Positions 44,833 through 53,336 of a DNA stretch of 64,000 nucleotides are shown piece by piece. The position numbers and the translations under genes are program-made. The notes under the pieces are model-generated. The model worked only from the letters and a program-made list of their open reading frames with translations, ran no database searches and was not told where the DNA came from. The DNA is from Aliiroseovarius sp. M344 (GTDB taxonomy: Bacteria > Pseudomonadota > Alphaproteobacteria > Rhodobacterales > Rhodobacteraceae): NCBI RefSeq assembly GCF_025140835.1, contig NZ_CP081153.1, positions 2,790,001-2,854,000 on the forward strand, written 5' to 3'. Numbering within the stretch: position 1 is the stretch's first letter; each line of letters opens with the position of its first letter.

Positions 44833-45198
44833 TTAAGCGGCCAGAGCTGCCTGTGCTTTTTCAACGATCGCGCCGAATGCATCGGGCTCGTGAACGGCCA
44901 GATCGGCCAGAACCTTACGGTCCACTTCAACACCGGCCATGTTCAGGCCGTTGATAAAGCGCGAATAGGTCAGTGTTTCGTCATGCGAACGCACGGCTGC
45001 GTTGATCCGCTGGATCCACAGCGCACGGAAATTGCGCTTGCGGTTCTTGCGGTCACGGGTTGCGTATTGGTTCGCCTTGTCGACGGCTTGGCGCGCGACC
45101 TTGAAGGTGTTCTTGCGGCGGCCGTAATAGCCTTTTGCGGCTTTGACGACTTTCTTGTGACGGGCGTGAGTTGTGGTTCCACCTTTAACGCGGGACAT
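44833..45198 (-). CDS. rplT: 50S ribosomal protein L20
   Basis: Assembly protein of the large ribosomal subunit. The 121 residues carry the usual basic N-terminal tail, [20 protein letters not shown], and [20 protein letters not shown], then the globular C-terminal half with [20 protein letters not shown] and [20 protein letters not shown]. It is 14 nt after rpmI and shares its promoter. In other bacteria L20 represses this operon by binding its leader; I did not see a clear pseudoknot here. Confidence 0.98.
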   Translation of the reverse strand: MSRVKGGTTTHARHKKVVKAAKGYYGRRKNTFKVARQAVDKANQYATRDRKNRKRNFRALWIQRINAAVRSHDETLTYSRFINGLNMAGVEVDRKVLADLAVHEPDAFGAIVEKAQAALAA

Positions 45199-45212
45199 AT
45201 CGGTATCTCCTC

Positions 45213-45413
45213 TTAACGATCGTAGGGCATGAAGCCCTTGACGATCTTGGCGTCGGGGGCGGACAGAGCGGCGGTACCGCGAGCATTACGGATGAATTTC
45301 TTCGTCCGTTTAATCATTCCGTGCTGTTTGCCAGCTTGGGCGGCCATGACCTTGCCGGTCGCAGACACCTTGAAGCGCTTCTTGGCGCTCGATTTGGTCT
45401 TCATCTTGGGCAT
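45213..45413 (-). CDS. rpmI: 50S ribosomal protein L35
   Basis: 66 residues, the standard L35 length. Sequence begins [20 protein letters not shown] and ends [17 protein letters not shown] lies before the chosen ATG; a longer frame upstream is artefactual. infC, which often precedes rpmI, is not adjacent, as is usual in this family. Confidence 0.97.
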   Translation of the reverse strand: MPKMKTKSSAKKRFKVSATGKVMAAQAGKQHGMIKRTKKFIRNARGTAALSAPDAKIVKGFMPYDR

Positions 45414-45548
45414 TTCCGTCTCCTTCGTAGATTCGGTTATTGCACGACTCGGCATGCCACTTGAGCCGGTCGCGCATGAAGTGCGGCGTATAGGCGGAAT
45501 CACTTAGGCTGGCAAGAGGTTTCTGCCGGCTTTTGGTCAGCTATCAAG

Positions 45549-45785
45549 CTAGGCAGCCAACATCACCTTCAAGCGACCCAGAACAGTGCGGAACGCGGTA
45601 AAAATATCCTCGATCTGATAACCACCAGGTCGCTGCATCATAGCGAGTGCAATAAGTCCACCGCCAATCATGAACATGATCGCGGGCACCCTTGGTGCAC
45701 GACCATCCCTGATCGCGGACATAAACGACGGAATTGACAGCGCAAGCACAACTATCCCGACAACTAAAAACGTATCTTCCCTCAT
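45549..45785 (-). CDS. Small conserved hypothetical membrane protein
   Basis: 78 residues with two hydrophobic helices, FLVVGIVVLALSIPSFMSAI and PAIMFMIGGGLIALAMM, separated by a short RDGRAPRVPA loop. It ends with a cytoplasmic amphipathic tail, TAFRTVLGRLKVML. Function unknown; resembles small membrane proteins found beside pyk in relatives (memory, not checked). It lies 43 nt after pyk on the same strand, so co-transcription is likely. Confidence 0.7.
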   Translation of the reverse strand: MREDTFLVVGIVVLALSIPSFMSAIRDGRAPRVPAIMFMIGGGLIALAMMQRPGGYQIEDIFTAFRTVLGRLKVMLAA

Positions 45786-45828
45786 AACCGTCTCCTAAGC
45801 ACCCTACCCCAGATGCGTCGAGACTAGG

Positions 45829-47277
45829 TTACTCCTGATCTGTGGCAAAAATTTGCCGTTCGTCGCAAGGGGCCACACGTAGGATATTTGTTGTGCCCGG
45901 AACATTGAAGGGAACACCCGCGGTGACGACAATTTGGTCGGTTTCCGTTGCGAAACCAGCACTGCGCGCTGCCCGCGCTGCTGATACGACCGCAGCCTTG
46001 AACCGCAGCACTTCGTCGGGCGTAACGAAACAATTGGTCCCCCATGACAGGCACAGCCGCCGCGCCGTTCCGCGCAGAGGTGTCAAGGCAATGATCGGCA
46101 CACGCGGCCGTTCGCGTGAGGTCAGAAGAGCGGTTGTTCCTGACTGTGTGAAGCAGCAGATTGCCTTGATATCCGTGGTCTCGGCGATCTCGCGGGCGGC
46201 GGCGACGATCCCGTCAGCAACGCCGCTGCGCGTCGCAACGCGCGAGGCATCAACCATGTCCAGATAAGTCTGATCATGCTCTACCTCGATCGCAACGGCG
46301 TTCATTGTCGCCACGGCTTCGATTGGATACTGGCCAGCCGCGCTTTCGGCCGACAGCATGACCGCATCGGTGCCATCATAAATGGCGTTGGCCACATCTG
46401 ACACTTCGGCCCGCGTTGGCATCGGGCTTTCGATCATGCTTTCCAGCATCTGTGTAGCCACGATCACCGGCTTCCCGGCGCGACGGCAAAGCTGGATCAG
46501 GCGCTTCTGGATGGGGGGCACGGCGTGAACCGGAAGCTCTACGCCCAGATCACCCCGCGCGACCATGATTCCATCAGACACTTCAAGAATAGCGTCGAAC
46601 GCATCCACGGCGGCGGGTTTTTCGATCTTTGACAAGATCGCAGCGCGCCCTTGCGCCAATTCGCGCGCTTCTTCGACATCGGCGGCGCGCTGAACAAAGC
46701 TGAGCGCAAGCCAGTCCACACCCAACTGGCAGGCAAATTCCAGATCGGCGCGGTCTTTGTCCGACAAGGCGGCCAGAGGCAGCACAACATCGGGAACGTT
46801 TACGCCCTTACGGTCGGAAATCGTGCCGCCGACTTCAACGATGCAGTTCGCAAAATCCGGCCCGCAATCCTTGACCTTCAAGCGCAACTTGCCGTCATTC
46901 ACCAGCAGGGTAGAGCCCGATTTCAGCGCCGCAAAGATTTCCGGATGCGGAAGGCAGACACGATGCCCTTCGCCCGGTGTCTTATCCAGATCGAAACGGA
47001 AGTCCTGTCCTTCTTCGATATCGGCAGCCCCAGCAGCAAAAACCCCGCACCGCAGCTTTGGCCCCTGCAAATCGGCCAAAATCGCAATCGGGCGTTCCAT
47101 GTCCTTTTCGACCTGCCGCACAAGTGCATGGCGTTCGCGCTGTTCGTCATGGGTGCCATGCGACATGTTCATCCGGAACACGTCCGCTCCGGCCTCGAAC
47201 AAGGCGCGAATCATATCGTAATCGTTGGAAGCTGGACCGAGCGTGGCGACAATCTTGACGTTGCGATGGCGTCTCAC
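45829..47277 (-). CDS. pyk: Pyruvate kinase
   Basis: Converts phosphoenolpyruvate and ADP to pyruvate and ATP. Signatures include VKIVATLGPASNDYDMIRAL, the substrate-site RMNMSHGTHDEQ, the catalytic KIEKPAAVDAFD, VARGDLGVELP and ATQMLESMIESPMPTRAEV. I use a GTG start (MRRHRNVKIV) because AAGGAG is 9 nt upstream; the ATG 3 codons earlier abuts that site. 482 aa is normal. Two genes follow in opposite directions. Confidence 0.95.
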   Translation of the reverse strand: MRRHRNVKIVATLGPASNDYDMIRALFEAGADVFRMNMSHGTHDEQRERHALVRQVEKDMERPIAILADLQGPKLRCGVFAAGAADIEEGQDFRFDLDKTPGEGHRVCLPHPEIFAALKSGSTLLVNDGKLRLKVKDCGPDFANCIVEVGGTISDRKGVNVPDVVLPLAALSDKDRADLEFACQLGVDWLALSFVQRAADVEEARELAQGRAAILSKIEKPAAVDAFDAILEVSDGIMVARGDLGVELPVHAVPPIQKRLIQLCRRAGKPVIVATQMLESMIESPMPTRAEVSDVANAIYDGTDAVMLSAESAAGQYPIEAVATMNAVAIEVEHDQTYLDMVDASRVATRSGVADGIVAAAREIAETTDIKAICCFTQSGTTALLTSRERPRVPIIALTPLRGTARRLCLSWGTNCFVTPDEVLRFKAAVVSAARAARSAGFATETDQIVVTAGVPFNVPGTTNILRVAPCDERQIFATDQE

Positions 47278-47392
47278 GAGGCACATCTCCTTCTTATTGG
47301 TCTAAAAACCGGGTTGTTTGCTCTATGCCCGAAAATGTTAGCGCTGACAACTGGCGCTTACCGAAAGGCTCGCATAAACGTGTCTGGCAAAT

Positions 47393-48148
47393 ATGAATGA
47401 CACGACCATGACATACCATCCCTATCACGTACTTGACGAAAACCGACCCTCGCGTTGGCTGATCACGTGCGATCACGCTGCAAACACCGTGCCATCCTGT
47501 GTTGGATCCGGTGATCTTGGTGTCGCACCAGAAGATATGGCACGACACATCGCTTATGATGTCGGTGCGGCCGGCGTCACCCGCCATTTGGCCGAACTGC
47601 TGGACGCCCCCGCGATCCTGTCTAACTTTTCGCGCCTTGTGATTGACCCCAACCGGGGCGAGGATGACCCAACGCTTGTGATGAAGCTGTACGACGGCAC
47701 AATTGTTCCCGCAAATCGCCATGTTGATGAGACCGAGCGCAATCGCAGGCTTGAAACGTTGTATTGGCCATATCACTCGGCTGTTGCGCGCCTTGCGTCC
47801 CGGCAGGACAACACTGTGATCGTCGCTATGCACTCTTACACCGCGCAGCTGCAGGGGCGCGACATTCGGCCATGGCATATTGCCATTCTTCATGATCGGG
47901 ACAGTCGGTTGGCAACGCCTTTGATCGCGCGTTTGCGCGAGGAACCTGATCTGTGTGTGGGCGAAAACGAGCCTTACGGCGGGCATCTTGATGGCGACAG
48001 CATCGACCGTCACGCGGTCGTGCCGGGCCGTGTCAACGTGTTGATCGAGATCCGAAATGATTTGATCGCGACCGAGGATCAACAACGTGCCTGGGCAGAA
48101 CGTCTGGCCCCGATCCTGACCGAGACCCTTGCAAAGATCGGGTTGTGA
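47393..48148 (+). CDS. N-formylglutamate amidohydrolase family protein (first copy)
   Basis: 251-residue hydrolase of the HutG2/FGase family; the named reaction is N-formylglutamate to glutamate plus formate. Conserved segments: WLITCDHAANTVP, SRLVIDPNRGEDDPTLVM, VIVAMHSYTAQLQGRDIRPW, and VNVLIEIRNDLIATEDQQ. It has no hut genes next to it. A second, diverged copy lies at 61459. Divergent from pyk. Its true substrate may differ from N-formylglutamate. Confidence 0.88.
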   Translation: MNDTTMTYHPYHVLDENRPSRWLITCDHAANTVPSCVGSGDLGVAPEDMARHIAYDVGAAGVTRHLAELLDAPAILSNFSRLVIDPNRGEDDPTLVMKLYDGTIVPANRHVDETERNRRLETLYWPYHSAVARLASRQDNTVIVAMHSYTAQLQGRDIRPWHIAILHDRDSRLATPLIARLREEPDLCVGENEPYGGHLDGDSIDRHAVVPGRVNVLIEIRNDLIATEDQQRAWAERLAPILTETLAKIGL

Positions 48149-48242
48149 TCGCCCCTCCGACCACACCAGCCAGCGCGACGGTTGACCTTGCAGGTTTCAC
48201 CCCCACTTGATGAAGTGACGCTATTGACCGAAAGGACATGCC

Positions 48243-48560
48243 ATGGATGACCAAACCCGCATTGAAATTGAAGCCGCCGCCTTTCGTCGGTTGCAGCGGC
48301 ACCTGATGCAAGACCGGCAAGACGTGCAGAACATCGATATGATGAATCTGGCCGGGTTTTGCCGCAACTGTCTATCGCGCTGGTATCAAGAAGCCGCAAA
48401 TGAACGCGGTATCGAGATGACCAAGGATGAAGGCCGCGCGGCGTATTACGGCATGCCATCTGACGACTGGAAAGCGAAGTTCCAGACCGAAGCCAGCCCG
48501 GAAAAGCAGGCGGAGTTCGAAGTGGCATTTAAAGAAAACGTGTTGGACGAGAAGCGCTGA
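48243..48560 (+). CDS. DUF1244 domain protein
   Basis: 105 residues forming a small helical protein found mainly in proteobacteria. Conserved segments: AFRRLQRHLMQDRQDVQNID, NLAGFCRNCLSRWYQEAAN with a CxxC-like FCRNC, and GRAAYYGMPSDDWKAKFQ. Function unknown. AAAGGACATGCC precedes the ATG. Its stop overlaps the putative CTG start of the next gene. Confidence 0.88.
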   Translation: MDDQTRIEIEAAAFRRLQRHLMQDRQDVQNIDMMNLAGFCRNCLSRWYQEAANERGIEMTKDEGRAAYYGMPSDDWKAKFQTEASPEKQAEFEVAFKENVLDEKR

Positions 48561-49198
48561 CGCGTCCGTCCGACCAGCTTGCCGAGTTTACCCGCGATGC
48601 ATTGGCCGCAGGCAAAAGCCGCGACGATATCCGGGCGGCCTTAACCCAATCAGGTTGGGCACCGAACGAAGTCACGGAAGCGCTGGACGCGTGGGCCGAG
48701 ATTGACTTTCCAACACCTGTACCCCGCCCGCGCCCCTATGTGTCAGCGCGCGAGGCGTTCTTCTATGGCATCATGTTCGTCGCACTTGCCATGACCGCTT
48801 GGCATTTGGTGGCGCTGCTTCACAACCTGATTGACCATTGGATCGTCGACCCTCTTGACGAAAATGCTGGTCGCTATGCGCTCAGTTCGACCCGGTGGTC
48901 CATCGCGGCCCTGATCGTGTTTACCCCAACCTTCCTTGTTCTGAACCGGCGTACCGTTCGGGCCACAAAGGCGGACCCCGGAAAACGAAGGTCCGGTGTG
49001 CGAAAATGGTTTGGCTATGTTACCCTATTTCTCGCCTCACTCTCGCTTCTCGGCGACCTGATGGCGGTGATCTATGCGCTGTTGAGTGGTGATCTAACGC
49101 TGCGCTTTATTATGAAAGCACTGGTCGTTGCCGGGGTTGCAGGCGCAATCTTCGCCTATTTCCGCCAAGAAGCGGACGAGGCGCGTGATGGAGCGTGA
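48557..49198 (+). CDS. DUF5671-type membrane protein, probable CTG start
   Basis: About 213 residues with an N-terminal helical stretch (QLAEFTRDALAAGKSRDDI, then ALTQSGWAP), a PVPRPRPYVSAREAF linker and three to four transmembrane helices, ending in a cytoplasmic tail. The N-terminal helical part is conserved in the family as I recall it, and can only be read from a CTG that overlaps the DUF1244 stop as CTGA. The only other start, TTG at 48602, truncates it and has no ribosome site. Function unknown. Confidence 0.72.
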   Translation: MTRPSDQLAEFTRDALAAGKSRDDIRAALTQSGWAPNEVTEALDAWAEIDFPTPVPRPRPYVSAREAFFYGIMFVALAMTAWHLVALLHNLIDHWIVDPLDENAGRYALSSTRWSIAALIVFTPTFLVLNRRTVRATKADPGKRRSGVRKWFGYVTLFLASLSLLGDLMAVIYALLSGDLTLRFIMKALVVAGVAGAIFAYFRQEADEARDGA

Positions 49199-49583
49199 GG
49201 CATTTGGCCCCCTATTGATCGGCGTGTTGGTTGTCGGTGCAATTGCCGCCGGCCTGTCGATAACCGGCGGCCCAATCACGGCCCGCGCCGAAAAACGTGA
49301 CATGGCGCGGCTTGCCGATCTGCGAAAACTGCAGGCCGTCCTCACCTGTCTTTACAGCAATGATGATGTGCTGCCAGACACTCTGACCGCAGATGCGCGT
49401 TGTGCAGACACCCCTCCGATGACTGATCCGATCACAGATAAGCCATATGTTTACGAGAAGTTGTCGGACAAGACTTACCGCTTGTGCGCCGAATTTGAGC
49501 GGCCAGAGCTTATGAGCGACTTTGATTTAGGATCAGGGCAATTGCAACCAGAGAACAATTGCTTTGTTCTGTCCCAAAACTAG
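49188..49583 (+). CDS. Hypothetical single-pass membrane protein
   Basis: 131 residues. An N-terminal helix, FGPLLIGVLVVGAIAAGLSI, anchors a periplasmic part with LADLRKLQAVLTCLYSNDD and three cysteines (TCLY, RCAD, LCAEF, and a final NNCF) suggesting disulfides. The layout resembles pseudopilin-like proteins (membrane helix plus short globular domain) but without the prepilin cleavage site, so this is only a resemblance. Start ATG overlaps the DUF5671 gene by 11 nt and has GAGG 6 nt upstream. Confidence 0.65.
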   Translation: MEREAFGPLLIGVLVVGAIAAGLSITGGPITARAEKRDMARLADLRKLQAVLTCLYSNDDVLPDTLTADARCADTPPMTDPITDKPYVYEKLSDKTYRLCAEFERPELMSDFDLGSGQLQPENNCFVLSQN

Positions 49584-49630
49584 GGAAGGCCAAAACCTTG
49601 ACCTTCTCCAGCAGGTTTTAGAACCGAATA

Positions 49631-50485
49631 TCAAACCGCTGTTTTCAGGCTTTCATCCAGATAAATCTCGCGCAGGCGCAGTGCCACCCGGCCCGCCTTG
49701 CCTTCACCAAGTGTTTTGTCGTCGATCTGCACCACAGGCATCACAAACGCTGATGCCGAGGTAAAGAACGCCTCGTCGGCATTCTGGGCCTCTTCGATGG
49801 TAAAGTTGCGCTCTTCGATTTCCATCTGTGCCTCTTGGGCATAGCGCAAAACGGCGGCGCGCGTGATCCCGTGCAGGATATCGTTGGACAGCGCGCGCGT
49901 GATGATCTTGCCGTCTTTCACAATATAGACGTTGTTTGACGTGCCCTCGGTCACAAAACCGTCTTCGACCATCCAAGCATCGTCGGCACCCGCGGCCTTC
50001 GCCATCATCTTGCCCATCGAAGGATAAAGCAGCTGCACCGTCTTGATGTCACGGCGGCCCCAGCGGATATCATCGATCGAGATGACTTTCATAGGCTTCA
50101 CGGTTTCAGCCAAGCCTGGCTTTGCTTGCGTGAACAAAACCACGGTCGGCTTCACCTCCTCAGGATCAGGGAAAGCGAAATCACGGTCCGACGCCGCCCC
50201 GCGTGAGATTTGCAGATAGATCAACCCCTCGTCGATGTCGTTCAGGCGCACCAGTTCGCGATGCACGTCCAACAGGTCTTCGGTTGAAATCGGGTTCTCC
50301 ATGTCCAGCTCGCGCAGCGACCGCATCAGTCGCTCGGCATGGCCGTCAAAAGCGATCAGCTTACCGCCCAGAACACTTGTCACCTCGTACACCGCATCTG
50401 CAAACAGGAAGCCACGGTCAAAGATTGAAATCTTGGCCTCGGTTTCAGGCAAATACTCTCCGTTCACATAAACGGTGCGGGTCAT
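49631..50485 (-). CDS. D-amino-acid aminotransferase (class IV)
   Basis: PLP enzyme of fold type IV exchanging amino groups between D-alanine and D-glutamate or related D-amino acids. Typical D-AAT sequence: VYVNGEYLPETEAKISIFDR, GFLFADAVYEVTSVLGGKL, RRDIKTVQLLYPSMGKM (the lysine binds PLP), and VTEGTSNNVYIVKDGKIITR. The C-terminus has TSASAFVMPVVQIDDKTLGEG. 284 aa is normal. AAGGAG before the chosen ATG. The D-glutamate pair dgcN/dgcA is 0.6-2.6 kb away on the same strand, so a D-amino-acid theme is likely. Confidence 0.92.
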   Translation of the reverse strand: MTRTVYVNGEYLPETEAKISIFDRGFLFADAVYEVTSVLGGKLIAFDGHAERLMRSLRELDMENPISTEDLLDVHRELVRLNDIDEGLIYLQISRGAASDRDFAFPDPEEVKPTVVLFTQAKPGLAETVKPMKVISIDDIRWGRRDIKTVQLLYPSMGKMMAKAAGADDAWMVEDGFVTEGTSNNVYIVKDGKIITRALSNDILHGITRAAVLRYAQEAQMEIEERNFTIEEAQNADEAFFTSASAFVMPVVQIDDKTLGEGKAGRVALRLREIYLDESLKTAV

Positions 50486-50591
50486 GTCATGTCTCCTTGG
50501 TGTGCCGCGCGCCGGGCGCATTGACCCGTTCGACGTTTCCTGTTCTGGCTGTTGATACTCGGGTCATCGAAAGAGTCAAAAGGGAATTCCA

Positions 50592-51041
50592 ATGCCGACT
50601 GCGACACAATCCGCCGCCATCATGCTGACCGCAGGGATTGGCATTCCAATATTGGCCGCCTTGAACGCAGCGCTGGGGCAGCGGATGGGGTCGCCAATCG
50701 CGGCCGGTGTAATCCTGTTTCTGGTGGCGCTTCTCACCACAGGGATTGTGTTTCTGTTCTCGGGCGGGTCATTGAAAGGGGCCGTCGGATCGCCACCGCA
50801 TTTGTTCTTTGCGGGCTGTCTTGTCGCCTTCTATGTGCTGACAATCACTTGGGTGGCCCCCAGCTTCGGCGTTGGCAACGCAGTGTTTTTCGTGCTGCTG
50901 GGCCAGCTAATCTCGGCCGCGGCCATCGACCATTTCGGGCTGTTTGGCGCGCAGCCCAGCGCGCTGACCTTCTGGCGCATATCGGGCATCGCCGTGATGG
51001 GGCTGGGCGTGTTCCTGACCCAGATCGCAGGGCGAACCTAA
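50592..51041 (+). CDS. DMT-superfamily YdcZ/DUF606-type transporter
   Basis: 149 residues with five hydrophobic helices. The pattern LTAGIGIPILAALNAALGQRM, AFYVLTITWVAPSFGVGN, and QLISAAAIDHFGLFGAQP matches the DUF606/YdcZ four- to five-helix DMT family; members usually act as dimers or in pairs with an inverted twin. AAAGGGA precedes the ATG. It lies between D-AAT and dgcA but on the opposite strand. Substrate unknown; transport of D-amino acids is a guess from context. Confidence 0.88.
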   Translation: MPTATQSAAIMLTAGIGIPILAALNAALGQRMGSPIAAGVILFLVALLTTGIVFLFSGGSLKGAVGSPPHLFFAGCLVAFYVLTITWVAPSFGVGNAVFFVLLGQLISAAAIDHFGLFGAQPSALTFWRISGIAVMGLGVFLTQIAGRT

Positions 51042-51045
51042 CGCG

Positions 51046-52011
51046 TCAACCCCACAAAGAGGCATCGGGGGGATGGATGCCCTTTTCATCATAGAACATG
51101 GGCGTGTCCCGATCCTCGGCCAACAACAGCGGTCCGTCCAGATCGGTGACCATTGCCCCTTGTGCGACCAGCGTCGCCGGTGCCATGGCGAGCGATGAAC
51201 CCACCATGCAGCCCACCATAACTTTATAGCCTTCGGCCAAGGCAGTCTCGCGCAGCGCCAGAGCTTCGGTCAGGCCGCCGGTCTTGTCGAGCTTGATGTT
51301 CACCACATCATATTTTCCTTTGAGCTTGGACAGGCTGGCGCGATCATGGCAGCTTTCGTCTGCGCAGACAGGTACAGGACGATCCATCCCGATCAGCGCG
51401 TCATCTTCGCCAGCGGGCAAGGGCTGTTCGACCAGATCAACGCCAAGCCGCACCAGATGTGGCGCAAGGTCGGCGTAAACCTCGGCGGACCAGCCTTCGT
51501 TCGCGTCGACAATGATGCGGGCGTTGGGCGCACCGGCACGCACAGCTTCGAGCCGCGCCATATCATCCGCCGTGCCAAGTTTGATTTTCAGAAGCAGCCG
51601 ATGGGCATGTTTCGCAGCTTGCGCCCGCATCTGGGCAGGTTCCGCCAGCGACAGCGTATAGGCGGTGATCTCGGGGCCGGGCGCGGTCAGGCCCGCCAGC
51701 TCCCACACTCGTTTGCCAGCACGTTTGGCCTCCAGATCCCACAAGGCGCAATCAACTGCATTGCGCGCAGCGCCTGCAGGCAACAGATCGTAAAGCGTCT
51801 GCCGGGTCACGTCAGCAGGTAGCGCCATGATTTCATCCGTCACGCTGTCCAGCGTTTCACCATAGCGCGCATAAGGGACGCATTCCCCCCATCCGTAGTG
51901 ATCGCCATCCTGCACACGCACGGTCAGCACCTTTGCTTCGGTTCGCGACCCTCGGGAGATGGTGAACACTTCCGCCAATTTGAAAACATCTGCTGTAACT
52001 GAAATTCTCAT
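51046..52011 (-). CDS. dgcA: N-acetyl-D-glutamate racemase DgcA
   Basis: Enolase-superfamily enzyme (321 residues) that, in the described DgcN-DgcA route, converts N-acetyl-D-glutamate to N-acetyl-L-glutamate. Metal ligands fit IIVDANEGWS, LVEQPLPAGEDDAL, and PVCADESCHD; the acid-base lysine pair in LLLKIKLGT and NIKLDKTGG is present. The N-terminal capping domain includes FTISRGSRTEAKVLTVRV. GAGG precedes the ATG giving MRISVTADVF; an upstream start adds 9 residues. It follows dgcN by 42 nt and they form an operon. Confidence 0.9.
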   Translation of the reverse strand: MRISVTADVFKLAEVFTISRGSRTEAKVLTVRVQDGDHYGWGECVPYARYGETLDSVTDEIMALPADVTRQTLYDLLPAGAARNAVDCALWDLEAKRAGKRVWELAGLTAPGPEITAYTLSLAEPAQMRAQAAKHAHRLLLKIKLGTADDMARLEAVRAGAPNARIIVDANEGWSAEVYADLAPHLVRLGVDLVEQPLPAGEDDALIGMDRPVPVCADESCHDRASLSKLKGKYDVVNIKLDKTGGLTEALALRETALAEGYKVMVGCMVGSSLAMAPATLVAQGAMVTDLDGPLLLAEDRDTPMFYDEKGIHPPDASLWG

Positions 52012-52053
52012 ACCTGCCTCGTTTTCCATCCCGGCCAATGCCGCCCATTCAGG

Positions 52054-53055
52054 TTAAACCGCCGCCAATGCATCCACCAGCTTCTCTGCGCCGAACCGGA
52101 ATGGGTCGGTGGCGGGCAAACCCATCTCGGCCTCAAGCTTCGCCAGATAGGATGCGGCGTCGTCTTCGGACATGTGCTGTGTGTTCACCGAAATGCCGAT
52201 AACCTGACAGGCGGGATTCACCACCTTCGCCAGTGTCAGGGCGATATCGCGCAGCTCTTCCAATGTTGGCAGCTGATAATCGGGCAGGCCGCGCATGTGT
52301 TCACGTGTCGGCTCGTGACACAGGATCAGCGCATCGGGTTGCCCACCATGGATCAACGCCATGGTCACACCGGAATAGGAGGCGTGAAACAGCGACCCCT
52401 GCCCCTCGATCAAGTCCCAATGATCATCGTCGTTGTCGGGCGAGATGTATTCGACTGAACCGGCCATGAAATCTGCAACCACCGCATCCAAAGGCGCGCC
52501 GTCGCCGGTGATCAGAATGCCGGTTTGCCCCGTGGCCCGGAACGTGCAGCTCATTTCACGCGCGCGCATCTCCTTGTCCATCGCCAGGGCGGTATACATT
52601 TTACCAACAGAACAGTCAGTGCCAACCGCCAGGCACCGCTTTCCGGTGCGTTTCTTGCCATTTGCGATGGGGTATTTCACCTCAGGCAAGCGCACGTCAT
52701 GCAATGCGCGCCCGGTGGCCTCGGCTACAGCTGCCAAATCGGGTTCGTCGCGCAACAGGTTGTGTAGCCCTGAAGCCAGATCGAACCCCTCCTCAAGCGC
52801 CATCACCAGCACTTTTTTCCAGGCTTGCGAGATCATGCCGCCGCGGTTCGCGACACCAATGACCAAGGTCTTCGCCCCGGCAGCTTTGGCTTCGCGCAAG
52901 GTCATGTCTGTCAGACCCAGATCGGCCTTGCAGCCCTCCATACGGTATTGCCCAACCGCATTTTCCGGCCGCCAATCTTTGATGCCTTGCGCAACCTTTG
53001 CAGCCAGTTGATCAGGCGCATCGCCCAGAAACAGAAGGTATGGTATCTTGATCAT
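52054..53055 (-). CDS. dgcN: D-glutamate N-acetyltransferase DgcN
   Basis: 333-residue DUF1611-type protein that acetylates D-glutamate in the DgcN-DgcA pathway of marine bacteria. Signature stretches are YLLFLGDAPDQLAAKVAQGI, the P-loop-like AVGTDCSVGKMYTALAMD, GQTGILITGDGAPLDAVVAD, SPDNDDDHWDLIEGQGSLFH and LCHEPTREHMRGLPDYQ. It is first of the dgcN-dgcA operon and divergent from mcl1 with 281 nt between. Together with the nearby D-amino-acid transaminase it supports use of D-glutamate as nutrient or cell-wall recycling. Confidence 0.9.
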   Translation of the reverse strand: MIKIPYLLFLGDAPDQLAAKVAQGIKDWRPENAVGQYRMEGCKADLGLTDMTLREAKAAGAKTLVIGVANRGGMISQAWKKVLVMALEEGFDLASGLHNLLRDEPDLAAVAEATGRALHDVRLPEVKYPIANGKKRTGKRCLAVGTDCSVGKMYTALAMDKEMRAREMSCTFRATGQTGILITGDGAPLDAVVADFMAGSVEYISPDNDDDHWDLIEGQGSLFHASYSGVTMALIHGGQPDALILCHEPTREHMRGLPDYQLPTLEELRDIALTLAKVVNPACQVIGISVNTQHMSEDDAASYLAKLEAEMGLPATDPFRFGAEKLVDALAAV

Positions 53056-53270
53056 GTTCGCGCCCTCTCAACAAGTTACGGCGGGATATTTCACGAAGAA
53101 GCCCCGAAATATCTTGCAAAAGCCGTGCGTTGTCAAAGTAAATCAGAAGATTATTGCGCCACACACCTAAATGCCGGGACTTTCTGCCTCCTGAATGAAA
53201 TTGGTGCAAGAATCTCCGATTTGCTGCAATGCCGCACGCCACCATGCTGCATCAGCAAAATCGACTTGCG

Positions 53271-53285
53271 AATTGCCGGGCAATT
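53271..53285. promoter_or_regulatory. Perfect 7-1-7 palindrome upstream of malyl-CoA lyase
   Basis: AATTGCC-G-GGCAATT, centred about 60 nt before the lyase ATG in the 281-nt divergent region. Position and symmetry fit an operator; the regulator is unknown and I do not assign it to a named family. Confidence 0.5.
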
Positions 53286-53336
53286 TAATAACGATTGCAG
53301 CCAAGAAATCGCAACTTCATTACCGAAAGGCGACCC

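Noticed and set aside
44432..44836. Plus-strand 134-codon frame in the gap before rplT
   Set aside because: Starts inside the reductase gene, runs through the rplT terminator, and has no recognisable domain.
49188..49583. Type II/IV pseudopilin
   Set aside because: Has a membrane helix and a small domain, but no prepilin peptidase site and no secretion genes nearby.
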